Of a stretch of DNA of 64,000 bases, positions 38,766-47,668 are shown piece by piece (position 1 is the first letter of the stretch; each line of letters begins with the position of its first letter). The notes under the pieces were generated by a model. That model did not search any database. It was not told where the DNA came from and saw nothing but the letters and a program-made list of their open reading frames with translations. Source of the DNA: Actinomadura sp. NBRC 104412 (GTDB lineage Bacteria; Actinomycetota; Actinomycetes; Streptosporangiales; Streptosporangiaceae); assembly GCF_030269515.1 (NCBI RefSeq), contig NZ_BSTM01000004.1, positions 310,001-374,000 on the forward strand, in the 5' to 3' direction. A program made the translations under genes and the position numbers.

Positions 38766-39938
38766 ATGGGTTATCCGGGCGATCAAGGCAAACCGGGCGG
38801 CTGGCCGGTCGGGGGAGGCCAGGCGTCCCCCTACGACGCGCCCTGGGAGCAGGACCGGGCCGACCTCACCCAGCCCGCCTCTACGAGCGCGCCCTACCGG
38901 ACGCCGCAGGGCAACGGCTTCCCCGGCCCGCCCCAAGGCGATGACCCGTACGCGCCGCCGAACGTGCCGTACTCGCCCGGCGGAAGCTTCGGCTCGCCCG
39001 GCGGCTTCGGCGACGACACCTACGGCGGCGCGTACGAAGAAGGCCCTGGGATGCCGGGCCCCGCGAGGCAGGCTCCGCCGGGCATGCCCGATCCGAACGG
39101 CCCCGACCAGGGCATGCACGGTCCCGGAATGCACGATTCCGGAATGCATGGCCCTGGGATGCCGGAGATGGGGATGCCGGGTCCGGGCGGCGGTGGCATG
39201 CCGAGGGAGAGGCGGCGCCTGCCGCTGATCGTCGGGGGTGCGGCGGCGGCCGGGCTGCTGCTCGTCGGTGGCGGCGTGGTGCTCTCCTCGATGCTTCGGG
39301 ACGACTCGTCGGCCAACGCCGGGAACGCTTCCAACCCCGCGCGGTCACCGGCCGTCAAGGCGTCCCCCACCCAGCCCACCCTGGAGCCGGTCAAGCTCAA
39401 GAGCCGCGCGACCGACCCGAGCGCCCTGTCACTGAAGGAGGTGTTCGGCAAGGCCGCGTTCACCGGCTCGGGCAAGAAGTACGTGCGCACCGCCTGGCAC
39501 ATCCACCGCTCCTGCACGGGTGCGGTCGAGGGAGCCAAGCTGTCGGTTGCGATGAAGAGGGGCGGTTGCACGCAGGTGCTGCGCGCCACCTACGCCCGCC
39601 GCGACGGGCTGCTGGTCGGGACGGTCGGGGTGTTCAACCTGGAGACCGAGGACGCCGCCAAGGTCGCGCAGCGGGCCGCCACCGCCAAGGACGCCTTCCT
39701 GAAGCCGCTGCGCGGCGCCGGATACAGCAAGACGATCGGCAGGGGCGAGGCCCTGGGCACCGCCGAGGCGCGCGGGCACTACCTGGTGATGACCTGGGTG
39801 CAGCGCCCGGATGGTAAGAGGGTCGCCACCAAGTACCATTCGGTGGTCTCGACCTTCGGGCAGCACCTCATCCGGGGCAGCGGTCTCAGCTTCGCGCTGC
39901 ACTACCGCGAGACCGAGGGCAAGCCCTTCCAAAACTGA
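38766..39938 (+). CDS. Pro/Gly/Met-rich single-pass membrane protein
   Basis: 390 residues. The first 145 are a disordered cytosolic arm of Pro, Gly, Asp and Tyr; residues about 106-146 become Met/His-rich with repeated GMHGPGM and GMPGPG units. A membrane span follows (about 152-173, LPLIVGGAAAAGLLLVGGGV). The outside domain (about 215-390) starts SALSLKEVFGKAAFTGSGKK and contains HIHRSCTGAVEG … RGGCTQVLRATYARRDGLLV, a probable disulfide pair. The same domain plan recurs in the next gene. TAAGGT lies seven bases before the ATG. Not a recognised family. Confidence 0.75.
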   Translation: MGYPGDQGKPGGWPVGGGQASPYDAPWEQDRADLTQPASTSAPYRTPQGNGFPGPPQGDDPYAPPNVPYSPGGSFGSPGGFGDDTYGGAYEEGPGMPGPARQAPPGMPDPNGPDQGMHGPGMHDSGMHGPGMPEMGMPGPGGGGMPRERRRLPLIVGGAAAAGLLLVGGGVVLSSMLRDDSSANAGNASNPARSPAVKASPTQPTLEPVKLKSRATDPSALSLKEVFGKAAFTGSGKKYVRTAWHIHRSCTGAVEGAKLSVAMKRGGCTQVLRATYARRDGLLVGTVGVFNLETEDAAKVAQRAATAKDAFLKPLRGAGYSKTIGRGEALGTAEARGHYLVMTWVQRPDGKRVATKYHSVVSTFGQHLIRGSGLSFALHYRETEGKPFQN

Positions 39939-39960
39939 CCTGGACGAATACTTCGTGGCT

Positions 39961-41505
39961 ATGTCTGGATCTCACGAGGCCGGTGACCGGCCGCAGGACG
40001 CGGAAACGCCCCCCGTCCCGGCGTCGGCCGCGCCGCCCAGCTTCGGCAAAGCCGAGCCGCCCGCCGCCGAGGCCGCCTCCGCCGCCGGCGAGAAGACGGC
40101 GGACGAGGGTTCCGTGCCCGTCGAGATCCGGCTGCCGATCGGCCTGCAGAAGCCGTGGTGGGCGGATGATGACGAGCCCGCTCCCACCGCGCCCGAACCC
40201 GCGCCGGAGCCTGAGCGGGCCGCAGAGCCCGAGGAGGCGAAGCCCGAGGCGTCGGAGTCCGAGGAGGCGGCGGAGCCCGAGGAGATCCCGGGCACGCTGG
40301 TCGCCGGGACGGGCGTCCCGAGCGTCGACACCCGGCGGGCCGTCCCGAACAAGCCCATCGTCGAGCGCCCCCGCCCCGCGTCCCGGGACACCGACCCGGA
40401 CGGCATCCCCGCCGTCACGGCGACGGAACCGGAACCCGAGCCCGCGGCCCAGCCCGAGCCCGCACCGGAGCCTGAGCCCGATCCCCCGGCCCCGGAGGCG
40501 GAGGTCTCCGGGCAGGTCCTCTCGCCCGACTCGTTCCTCCCACCCGGGACGACACCACCCGAGGACGGCGACCGAACGCCCACAACGCCCACTCCGATAC
40601 CCACTCCCATGCCCGCTCCGGTCGTGACCGAGGCGTCCAAGGAGACCCGTCCCCAGGTGATCACGCCCGTCTACCACGCGGAGGGCGGGCTCTCGATCGA
40701 CAGCACGCCGTTCGCCGACGGCCTGCTCAACACGGGCACGGACACGGGCAGCGGCAAGGGCACGGGCCGCGCCTCCGGTGGACGCCGCAAGGCGCTGCTG
40801 ATCGGCGGGGGTGTGGCCGTCGTGGCGCTGCTCATCGGCGCCGGCGGCTTCGTCGTCGCGAACGGGGGCTCCGACAGCACCACCCGCCGCGCCGGGGCGG
40901 CCGAGACCTCGGGACCGCAGGTCGCGCGGAACGGCCCCGCCCCGTCCCAGAGCCCCTCCAGTACCCCGACGCCGCCCTCGGAACCGTCCGTCATCGACAG
41001 CGTGCGCACCGATCCGAAGCCGCTGGCGCTCACCGAGGCGTTCCCGACCTCGCGGATCGTCCTGGCCGGGCGCGCGTACGCCCGCGACCGCTCTTCGGTC
41101 AACCACCAGTGCGCCCTGGTCGCCCGCGGCGCGATGGCGAAGGCGCTCACCGCGCTGCGATGCAGCAGCGTCGTCCGGGTCACCTACCTCGACAGGAAAC
41201 GGTCCCTCGCCGTCACGTCCGGCATCGCGGTGCTGCCCACCAAGGCCGCGGCGCTCAAAGCCAACACGGCCGGCGACCCGAGCAGATACGAATGGTTCCG
41301 CGGGATGCCCGGCAAGCGCGCCCCCGACATCGACCGGGCGGGCGGGTACGCGGCCAGCACGGTCAGGGGACGCTACATCGTCTACGCGTACGCGACGTAC
41401 GCCAACGGCAAGCGGCCACTGCCGGGCGACCCGATGCTCAAGGCCGTCGCCGAACAGTTCGTGGGGTACGCGCTGCGTCCCATCGACACGCGCGCCCGAG
41501 GCTGA
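39961..41505 (+). CDS. Acidic/Pro-rich membrane protein, relative of the upstream gene
   Basis: 514 residues. A cytosolic arm of about 275 residues rich in Pro, Glu and Ala (with PEPEPEP runs and a short ordered piece EIRLPIGLQKPWWADDDEP), a span at about 277-300 ([20 protein letters not shown]), a Ser/Pro linker, and an outside domain with LALTEAFPTSRIVLAGRAYA and VNHQCALVARGAMAKALTAL … RCSSVVRVTYLDRKRSLAVT. Cys spacing and motif order match the preceding protein, so the two are paralogues. It starts 22 bases after that gene and is probably co-transcribed. The ATG has no clear ribosome site; a GTG two codons earlier is possible. Confidence 0.75.
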   Translation: MSGSHEAGDRPQDAETPPVPASAAPPSFGKAEPPAAEAASAAGEKTADEGSVPVEIRLPIGLQKPWWADDDEPAPTAPEPAPEPERAAEPEEAKPEASESEEAAEPEEIPGTLVAGTGVPSVDTRRAVPNKPIVERPRPASRDTDPDGIPAVTATEPEPEPAAQPEPAPEPEPDPPAPEAEVSGQVLSPDSFLPPGTTPPEDGDRTPTTPTPIPTPMPAPVVTEASKETRPQVITPVYHAEGGLSIDSTPFADGLLNTGTDTGSGKGTGRASGGRRKALLIGGGVAVVALLIGAGGFVVANGGSDSTTRRAGAAETSGPQVARNGPAPSQSPSSTPTPPSEPSVIDSVRTDPKPLALTEAFPTSRIVLAGRAYARDRSSVNHQCALVARGAMAKALTALRCSSVVRVTYLDRKRSLAVTSGIAVLPTKAAALKANTAGDPSRYEWFRGMPGKRAPDIDRAGGYAASTVRGRYIVYAYATYANGKRPLPGDPMLKAVAEQFVGYALRPIDTRARG

Positions 41506-41519
41506 ACCATGGCACGGCG

Positions 41520-42440
41520 CTAGCCGGCCACGGAGTCACCGGACAACCCCGAGCCGGACCCGGAGTTGAGCGTGCGGACACGCCGGGTCTCCTGGGCGCG
41601 CTGGGCGAGGTTCTCCGGCTCCGGGTAGCGGATCTCCTCCAGGGAAAGCCCGTGCGCGGGCGCCACGTTCACTGCCGAGTCGCGGACCCGCCGCGACAGC
41701 ACTTCCCTGGGCCATTCCACGGCGCGCCTGCCGTCCCCCACCACCAGCATCGCCCCGACGAGGGCGCGCACCATCGAGTGGCAGAACGCGTCGGCCTCGA
41801 CGGTCGCCACGACCATCCCCCGCTGCTGAACCGCCGGACGCGGCACGTCGCCCCGCGCGGCGTCCCTCACGCCGTAGGGCTCCTCACGGTGCCACTCGAA
41901 GCGCTGCAACTCCCGGATGGTGGTCGCGCCCTCCCGTTTGCGGCAGTACGCGGCGAAGTCGTGCTCACCCAGCAGCATCGCCGCCGCGGTGTTGATGCGG
42001 TCCAGGTCCAGCGGACGGGGATGCCACAGGACGTCGTGGCGGCGCAGCGGATCCACCCCGACCGGGTCGTCGCACACCCGGTACACGTACCGGCGCGACA
42101 GGGCGGAGAAGCGCGCGTCGAACCCCTCCGGGGCGACCGACACCCGCCACACCCGCACGTCCGGCGGCAGCAGGCCCGCGAGCCGCCGCGGCATGGTGCC
42201 GTTGACCGTTGAGTACGAGGCGACCGGCACCACCACGTGCGCCACCTGGCCCCGCGCGTGCACGCCCGCGTCCGTGCGGCCCGCCACGGTGAGCGCCGGA
42301 GGCGGGTCGAGGCGCAGCAGGCGGGCCAAGGCGTCCTCGATGACGCCCTGCACGGTCCGCTGGTTGGGCTGGCGCGCCCAGCCGGCGAACCCCGACCCGT
42401 CGTAGCCGATGTCGAGCCGGAGCCGTACCAGCGCGGTCAT
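41520..42440 (-). CDS. truA: tRNA pseudouridine synthase A
   Basis: 306 residues. Catalytic Asp in [20 protein letters not shown], with [20 protein letters not shown] at the start and [10 protein letters not shown] and [20 protein letters not shown] as further TruA marks. It makes pseudouridine at positions 38-40 of the tRNA anticodon arm. The ATG at 42440 has a GAGGGG site; the frame continues to 42536 without similarity. Follows rplQ after a terminator hairpin, as in many actinobacteria. Only 14 bases separate its stop from the convergent membrane protein gene. Confidence 0.96.
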   Translation of the reverse strand: MTALVRLRLDIGYDGSGFAGWARQPNQRTVQGVIEDALARLLRLDPPPALTVAGRTDAGVHARGQVAHVVVPVASYSTVNGTMPRRLAGLLPPDVRVWRVSVAPEGFDARFSALSRRYVYRVCDDPVGVDPLRRHDVLWHPRPLDLDRINTAAAMLLGEHDFAAYCRKREGATTIRELQRFEWHREEPYGVRDAARGDVPRPAVQQRGMVVATVEADAFCHSMVRALVGAMLVVGDGRRAVEWPREVLSRRVRDSAVNVAPAHGLSLEEIRYPEPENLAQRAQETRRVRTLNSGSGSGLSGDSVAG

Positions 42441-42493
42441 CCCACCCCTCTCACGTGACCATGAACGTGACCATGACAGCAGTCTGGCAAAGA

Positions 42494-42530
42494 TCGGGCC
42501 CGCCGTCCCGTAAGGGACCGGCGGGCCCGA
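42494..42530 (-). terminator. rplQ terminator
   Basis: TCGGGCCCGCC(G)TCCC pairs with GGGACCGGCGGGCCCGA around a GTAA loop, with one bulged base, 36 bases past the rplQ stop; ATCTTTG follows on the minus strand. Confidence 0.75.
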
Positions 42531-42566
42531 GCGCATGTCGAACGCACCAAAAGGCGCCCTGACCTG

Positions 42567-43106
42567 CTACTTCTTGGTGTCGCCCTCGTCGGTGGCCGTG
42601 TCGGTGGCCTCGGTCTCGGCGTCCTCGCCCTTGGACAGGGTCACCTCGTCCTCGGCCTCGCCCTTCTCGGTGACCTCGGCCGGGGTGGGCGCCACCACGG
42701 CGGCCTTGGACCGCGGAGCCGCGGCGGGACGGCCGGTCGAGGCGGCCAGCTCCTCCTGGACGAGCTCGATCACGGCCATCGGGGCGTTGTCGCCCCGGCG
42801 CGGCCCGATCTTGGTGATCCGGGTGTAGCCGCCGGGACGGTTCGCGTAGCGCGGCGCGATCTCGGTGAAGAGCTCGTGCACGACGCCCTTGTCCCGGATC
42901 ACCTTGGCCACCTGGCGGCGGTTGTGCAGGTCGCCCCGCTTGGCCTTGGTGATCAGCTTCTCGGCCAGCGGGCGCACCCGCCGGGCCTTGGCCTCGGTGG
43001 TGGTGATGCGGCCGTGCTCGAACAGCGCCGTCGCCAGGTTGGCCAGGATGAGCCGCTGGTGCGCGGGGCTGCCGCCCAGACGGGCGCCCTTGGTGGGCTG
43101 AGGCAT
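42567..43106 (-). CDS. rplQ: 50S ribosomal protein L17
   Basis: 179 residues. The N-terminal 120 are the normal L17 fold ([40 protein letters not shown]). A C-terminal tail of about 55 residues is acidic and Ala/Thr/Glu-rich, typical of actinobacterial L17 and probably flexible. GGAAGG precedes the ATG. Last gene of the alpha operon, separated from rpoA by a strong hairpin. Confidence 0.97.
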   Translation of the reverse strand: MPQPTKGARLGGSPAHQRLILANLATALFEHGRITTTEAKARRVRPLAEKLITKAKRGDLHNRRQVAKVIRDKGVVHELFTEIAPRYANRPGGYTRITKIGPRRGDNAPMAVIELVQEELAASTGRPAAAPRSKAAVVAPTPAEVTEKGEAEDEVTLSKGEDAETEATDTATDEGDTKK

Positions 43107-43154
43107 CGTCGTTCCTTCCTGCGCCGGCCGTATCAGGTACCGGCGTCAGCCTGG

Positions 43155-43198
43155 TTCCAGGCCGGGGGCCGCCCGTGTTCGCGGCCCCCGGCCTGGAA
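43155..43198 (-). terminator. Strong hairpin between rpoA and rplQ
   Basis: An 18-base-pair perfect stem (TTCCAGGCCGGGGGCCGC with its complement) and an eight-base loop, 11 bases after the rpoA stop. No U tract follows, so it may reduce read-through into rplQ or protect the rpoA message rather than stop transcription outright. Confidence 0.6.
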
Positions 43199-43208
43199 TG
43201 GAGAGTGC

Positions 43209-44222
43209 TTAGTACTGCTCGGTCTCGGCGTAGCTGGTGTCGTCGTCGCCGTAGTTGTCGGCCGCCGCGCTCGGGTCGAACCCGGGCGGGGAGTCCTTCA
43301 GGGACAGGCCCATGTCGCTGAGCTTCTGCTTGACCTCTTCGATCGACTTGGCGCCGAAGTTGCGGATGTCCAGCAGGTCCTGCTCGGAGCGGGCGACCAG
43401 CTCGCCCACCGAGTGGATGCCCTCGCGCTTGAGGCAGTTGTAGGAGCGGACCGTGAGGTTGAGCTCCTCGATGGGCAGCGCCAGGTCGGCGGCCAGCGCC
43501 GCGTCCGTCGGGGACGGGCCCATGTCGATGCCCTCGGCCTCGACGTTGAGCTCCCGGGCCAGCCCGAACAGCTCGACGAGGGTCTTGCCGGCGGAGGCCA
43601 CCGCGTCCCGCGGCAGCATCGCCTGCTTGGTCTCCACGTCCAGGATGAGGCGGTCGAAGTCGGTGCGCTGCTCGACCCGGGTCGCCTCGACCTTGTAGGT
43701 GACCTTAAGGACGGGCGAGTAGATCGAGTCGATCGGGATCCGGCCGATCTCCTGGCCCGGCTGCTTGTTCTGGGCCGCCGAGACGTAGCCGCGACCGCGC
43801 TCGACGGTCAGCTCCATCTCCAGCTTGGCCTTGTTGTTGAGGGTGGCGATGTGCAGGTCGGGGTTGTGCACCTCGACGCCGGCGGGCGGCGCGATGTCGG
43901 CCGCGGTCACCTCGCCGGGGCCCTGCTTGCGCAGGTACATCACCACCGGCTCGTCGTGCTCGGAGGAGACCACCAGCTCCTTGAGGTTCAGGATGATGTC
44001 GGTGACGTCCTCCTTGACCCCGGGCACGGTGGAGAACTCGTGCAGCACGCCCTCGATCCGGATGCTGGTGACGGCGGCGCCGGGGATCGAGGACAGCAGG
44101 GTGCGGCGGAGCGAGTTGCCGATCGTGTAGCCGAAGCCCGGCTCCAGCGGCTCGATGGTGAACCGCGACCGGAACTCGTCGACCTGCTCCTCGGTGAGGG
44201 TGGGACGCTGAGCGATGAGCAT
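43209..44222 (-). CDS. rpoA: RNA polymerase alpha subunit
   Basis: 337 residues. N-terminal dimerisation domain ([35 protein letters not shown]) and C-terminal DNA- and activator-binding domain ([40 protein letters not shown]), joined by a short linker; an acidic tail ends the protein. It nucleates core polymerase assembly. Downstream of rpsD, as expected for the alpha operon. Confidence 0.99.
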   Translation of the reverse strand: MLIAQRPTLTEEQVDEFRSRFTIEPLEPGFGYTIGNSLRRTLLSSIPGAAVTSIRIEGVLHEFSTVPGVKEDVTDIILNLKELVVSSEHDEPVVMYLRKQGPGEVTAADIAPPAGVEVHNPDLHIATLNNKAKLEMELTVERGRGYVSAAQNKQPGQEIGRIPIDSIYSPVLKVTYKVEATRVEQRTDFDRLILDVETKQAMLPRDAVASAGKTLVELFGLARELNVEAEGIDMGPSPTDAALAADLALPIEELNLTVRSYNCLKREGIHSVGELVARSEQDLLDIRNFGAKSIEEVKQKLSDMGLSLKDSPPGFDPSAAADNYGDDDTSYAETEQY

Positions 44223-44281
44223 GGGAATTCTCTCTTTCCGCGGTGCCCGCTATTTGACGACCGCGTGCTCCATGGTACTTG

Positions 44282-44329
44282 CCCGTCCCCGGCCGGCCTC
44301 CGTACGGGACGGAGGCCGGCCGGGACGGG
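44282..44329 (-). terminator. Strong hairpin between rpsD and rpoA
   Basis: CCCGTCCCCGGCCGGCCTCC pairs with GGAGGCCGGCCGGGACGGG (one bulged C) around a short loop, a stem of about 21 base pairs, 26 bases after the rpsD stop. It could act as an attenuator or RNA-stability element. Confidence 0.55.
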
Positions 44330-44355
44330 CCGTGAGCCCTTGCCTGGACGAGCCC

Positions 44356-44982
44356 TTACTTCGAGTAGAGCTCGACGATCAGCTGCTCCTGGACGGGAGC
44401 GTCGATCTGCTGCCGGACGGGCAGCGAGTGCACGAAGATCCGCATCCGGTCGGCGTCCACCCCCAGCCACGCCGGGACCTGGCGCTCGCCCGCCTCGGCC
44501 TTGGCGACCTGGAACGGGGTCATCTCCAGCGACTTGGCCCGCACATCGACGATGTCGGCCTCGCTGACCAGGTAGGACGGGATGTTGACCTTCTTGCCGT
44601 TGACCCGGAAGTGGCCGTGCCGGATCAGCTGGCGGGCCATGTCGCGGGACTTGGCGAAGCCCGCGCGGTAGACCACGTTGTCGAGCCGCCGCTCCAGCAG
44701 GGACAGCAGGTTCTCACCCGTCTTGCCGCCCTGCCGGTTGGCCTCGACGTAGTAGTTGCTGAACTGCCGCTCCAGCACCCCGTAGATGCGCTTGGCCTTC
44801 TGCTTCTCACGAAGCTGGAGCAGGTACTCGGTCTCCTTGGGACGGCCGCGCCCGTGCTCACCCGGCGGGTAGGGCCGGATCTCGATCGGGCACTTGGGTC
44901 CCTCGCACTTGCTGCCCTTGAGGAACAGCTTCATCTTCTCGCGACGGCACAGCTTGCAGTCGGCGCCGGTGTAACGAGCCAT
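44356..44982 (-). CDS. rpsD: 30S ribosomal protein S4, zinc form
   Basis: 208 residues. The N terminus has C9-x2-C12-x13-C26-x4-C31, the zinc-binding (C+) version. The S4 RNA-binding domain covers [20 protein letters not shown] and [20 protein letters not shown]. It starts 30S assembly and in other bacteria can repress its own operon. Some actinomycetes carry a second, zinc-free copy elsewhere; none is in this window. Confidence 0.98.
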   Translation of the reverse strand: MARYTGADCKLCRREKMKLFLKGSKCEGPKCPIEIRPYPPGEHGRGRPKETEYLLQLREKQKAKRIYGVLERQFSNYYVEANRQGGKTGENLLSLLERRLDNVVYRAGFAKSRDMARQLIRHGHFRVNGKKVNIPSYLVSEADIVDVRAKSLEMTPFQVAKAEAGERQVPAWLGVDADRMRIFVHSLPVRQQIDAPVQEQLIVELYSK

Positions 44983-44999
44983 TGTCCTGAATCTCCCCC

Positions 45000-45401
45000 T
45001 CAGACCCGACGGCGCTTCGGCGGCCGGCAGCCGTTGTGCGGAACGGGCGTGACGTCCTGGATCGAGCCCACTTCGAGCCCGGTCGCCTGCAGCGACCGGA
45101 TCGCGGTCTCACGGCCCGAGCCCGGGCCCTTCACGAAGACGTCGACCTTGCGCATGCCGTGCTCCATGGCACGCCGGGCGGCCGACTCGGCGGCCTGCTG
45201 GGCGGCGTACGGGGTCGACTTGCGCGAGCCCTTGAACCCGACATGGCCGGAGGAGGCCCAGGAGATCACGTTCCCGTTCGGGTCGGTGATCGAAACGATC
45301 GTGTTGTTGAACGTGCTCTTGATGTGGGCGTGCCCGTGAGCGACGTTCTTCTTCTCCTTGCGGCGCACCTTCTTGGCGCCGGCACGGCTCTTGGGAGGCA
45401 T
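45000..45401 (-). CDS. rpsK: 30S ribosomal protein S11
   Basis: 133 residues with [40 protein letters not shown] core (here [20 protein letters not shown]), [20 protein letters not shown] and [18 protein letters not shown]. It forms part of the mRNA exit platform. Spaced 17 bases from rpsD. Confidence 0.98.
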   Translation of the reverse strand: MPPKSRAGAKKVRRKEKKNVAHGHAHIKSTFNNTIVSITDPNGNVISWASSGHVGFKGSRKSTPYAAQQAAESAARRAMEHGMRKVDVFVKGPGSGRETAIRSLQATGLEVGSIQDVTPVPHNGCRPPKRRRV

Positions 45402-45529
45402 CTGCTCTCTCTACTCCTGAGGTCGTCGATCCGGATCCGGCGGGCGCCGGAGGCCGGACTACTGGATGATGTGCGTCCTCTGCACGTTCGGACGGTCCGG
45501 CGTCCCGGCGAGGGCCGGAAGGGAATCGC

Positions 45530-45910
45530 TCACTTCTTCCCGGCCTTCTTCTTGCCGGCCACGGTCTTCTTCTTGCCCTTGCGCGTCCGCGCGTTGGTCT
45601 GGGTGCGCTGGCCGTGCACGGGAAGCCCGCGGCGGTGCCGGATGCCCTGGTAGCAACCGATCTCGATCTTGCGCCGGATGTCGGCCTGGACCTCGCGGCG
45701 CAGGTCGCCCTCGGTCTTGTAGTTCGCCTCGATCCAGTCGCGCAGCTTGACCAGCTCGTCGTCGCCGAGCTGGTGGACGCGCAGGTCCGGGTTGACACCG
45801 GTGTTGGCCAGCGTCTCCTGCGCCCGGGTACGGCCGATGCCGTAAATGTAGGTGAGAGCGATCTCCACGCGCTTGTCGCGCGGGAGGTCGACGCCCAGCA
45901 GGCGTGCCAT
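45530..45910 (-). CDS. rpsM: 30S ribosomal protein S13
   Basis: 126 residues: [40 protein letters not shown] and [20 protein letters not shown], followed by a Lys-rich tail that contacts the P-site tRNA. First gene after rpmJ in the alpha operon; the spacers on both sides are long (261 and 128 bases) and contain GC-rich inverted repeats. Confidence 0.98.
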   Translation of the reverse strand: MARLLGVDLPRDKRVEIALTYIYGIGRTRAQETLANTGVNPDLRVHQLGDDELVKLRDWIEANYKTEGDLRREVQADIRRKIEIGCYQGIRHRRGLPVHGQRTQTNARTRKGKKKTVAGKKKAGKK

Positions 45911-46137
45911 CTAGGGCAGTTCCCTTCATGTCGCGGAGGTGTGTGCGCGCCGCTCCCGCGAACACCCTGCCCGGGTGGCGGCCTCGGCCTCCGTCCGAGG
46001 GTCCCCCTTCACCCGCGCGGGTCCCCGTGGAGGAGGCCGTGCCTCCGGCCCCGGGGACACCGGTGCCGCACGACCCGATCCAGGGTCGTACGGCCACGTG
46101 GTGAAAGATCGCGACGCGCTTGTCTTGTTCGGTTGTG

Positions 46138-46167
46138 CCGGTCCGGCGGTGCCGGTCGCCGGGCCGG
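46138..46167 (-). terminator. Hairpin just after rpmJ
   Basis: CCGGTCCGGCG pairs with CGCCGGGCCGG (ten of eleven positions) around an eight-base loop, five bases past the rpmJ stop. A partial terminator or stability element between infA-rpmJ and rpsM. Confidence 0.4.
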
Positions 46168-46171
46168 GGCC

Positions 46172-46285
46172 TCAGCCCTGGCGCTGCTTGTGGCGCGGGT
46201 CGGAGCAGATCACCATGACCCGGCCGTGCCGGCGGATGACGCGGCAGTTGTTGCAGATCTTCTTGACGCTCGGCTTGACCTTCAC
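46172..46285 (-). CDS. rpmJ: 50S ribosomal protein L36
   Basis: A 37-residue gene, translated from the sequence as [20 protein letters not shown] then [17 protein letters not shown]. The zinc site is C11, C14, C27 and H32, the zinc-binding form of L36. GTG start with GAAGGAG five bases before it. It follows infA by 71 bases and precedes rpsM, the normal order. Confidence 0.97.
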   Translation of the reverse strand: MKVKPSVKKICNNCRVIRRHGRVMVICSDPRHKQRQG

Positions 46286-46356
46286 TGGGTCTCCTTCGTT
46301 CAGGGTCACCCTCACGCCGCCACGCATGAGGAAGGCAACCCCAGTGGGTTATCGAT

Positions 46357-46578
46357 TCACTTGTAGCGGTAGACGATCCGGCCGCGCGAAAGGTCGTAGG
46401 GGCTCAGCTCCACGACGACGCGGTCGTCCGGCAGGATCCGGATGTAGTGCATCCGCATCTTGCCGCTGATGTGGGCGAGCACCTTGTGCCCGTTGTCCAG
46501 TTCCACCCTGAACATGGCGTTGGGGAGGGACTCGATGACGGTGCCCTCGATCTCGATGGCGCCTTCCTTCTTGGGCAT
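46357..46578 (-). CDS. infA: Translation initiation factor IF-1
   Basis: 73 residues, an S1-like OB fold: [40 protein letters not shown] and [20 protein letters not shown]. It occupies the ribosomal A site during initiation. The ATG at 46578 has a weak GGAGGA site. Usually directly downstream of map in actinobacteria; here 2.4 kb of other genes separate them. Confidence 0.99.
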   Translation of the reverse strand: MPKKEGAIEIEGTVIESLPNAMFRVELDNGHKVLAHISGKMRMHYIRILPDDRVVVELSPYDLSRGRIVYRYK

Positions 46579-46879
46579 GTCCTCCGCGCTTCACTGATCG
46601 GCTCTTGGGACCGGCCCGCGGGACCCCCGGTCAGAACTCTGGTGATAAGAGATCTCCACGGGACTCCGGCCGCGACCATGCCGAGATCGAATCTCCGGGC
46701 AGGAATCGTGGGCGGCCGACAGCAGGACCGACATAGGAGTCTACGTCACCGGACCGCCGATTGTGAAATCAACGCATGTTCCGGTGCCCGACACCGCTCC
46801 CGTCCCCAGCATACAGCGCCCGCGCGTTGTACCTTTCCGGAAGGAAGGACGTCCAAGGAGGAGTCCAAGGAGGATCGGC
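46579..46879. other. Divergent control region, 301 bases
   Basis: Between infA (minus) and the gene at 46880 (plus). It must contain the promoter of the infA-rpmJ-rpsM-… operon. Near its right end the word GTCCAAGGAGGA is duplicated in tandem. No further coding frame. Confidence 0.4.
46851..46874 (+). repeat. Tandem duplicated ribosome-binding site
   Basis: GTCCAAGGAGGA occurs twice head to tail (46851 and 46863). Each unit has a perfect AAGGAGG; only the second is at a usable distance (six bases) from the ATG at 46880. Confidence 0.7.
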
Positions 46880-47437
46880 ATGCCGAGCTATGACTTCGCG
46901 CTGATCCTCAGCCGTCCCCTCTACGAGGAGGAACTGGACGCCCTGTTCGACCGCACGTACGGCCAGGTCACGGTCTCGATCATCACCGAGCCCCAGCACG
47001 CCGACCGGCCGGGCAACGCCTCCTGTAGCTGGCAGGGGCCCACGCTGGCGGCGGCGATCATGGAGCTGGTGGAGCATGTGGAGACCAGCGCGCCCGGCCT
47101 GCGTGTCCAGCGGGTGGAAGCCGACCCGCTGCTGACCATCCGCGACATCGCCGAGCGGGTCGGCCGGTCGGTCGACTCGGTACGGCTGTCGATCACCGGC
47201 GCCCGGGGACCGGGCGGCTTCCCCGCCTCGGAGATGTCGAGCGCGGGCCACCGGCTCTGGCGCTGGTCCAAGATCGCCGCTTGGTACGAGGTGGACGACC
47301 CGCAGCTACGCGAGGCCCGGCCCACCGTCCAGGCGATCAACGGCTGGCTGGCGCTGCGCGACGTGGTCCCGTCGATCGCCCCTGCCCCCGAGGACGTCAC
47401 CTCGGCCCTGTCCGCGGTCATCCCGCATGTGGCCTGA
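46880..47437 (+). CDS. Conserved-looking protein with a HTH-like segment
   Basis: 185 residues, no signal peptide or span. The N-terminal half alternates strands and helices (MPSYDFALILSRPLYEEELD … TLAAAIMELVEHVETSAPGL) and the middle (LLTIRDIAERVGRSVDSVRL, then GGFPASEMSSAGHRLWRWSK) reads like a MerR/excisionase-style winged helix that recognises DNA, ending in an alpha-helical tail. It could be a small DNA-binding adaptor, but no family is certain. It has a very strong, duplicated ribosome site and lies between infA and map, on the strand opposite to the ribosomal genes. Confidence 0.7.
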   Translation: MPSYDFALILSRPLYEEELDALFDRTYGQVTVSIITEPQHADRPGNASCSWQGPTLAAAIMELVEHVETSAPGLRVQRVEADPLLTIRDIAERVGRSVDSVRLSITGARGPGGFPASEMSSAGHRLWRWSKIAAWYEVDDPQLREARPTVQAINGWLALRDVVPSIAPAPEDVTSALSAVIPHVA

Positions 47438-47668
47438 CCCGTCCCGGCACGCCGCCCCACCGCGGCGGACATGTCCCGCGCGGAATCGGGGATCTTCCCG
47501 ACAGGAGTGATCTTGCTTTCGCCTGGGTGGATCGACAGGCCCGCCCGCGAAGGCGAGGATCGGATCGGACGGCACCCGGCACGGAGGACGGCCGCCGGCA
47601 AGGCACCGGGCACCGCCCGCATCCATGGCCCTGCGGGAGGGCGTGAGCGTGCCGGAGGGAAGGCAGCA

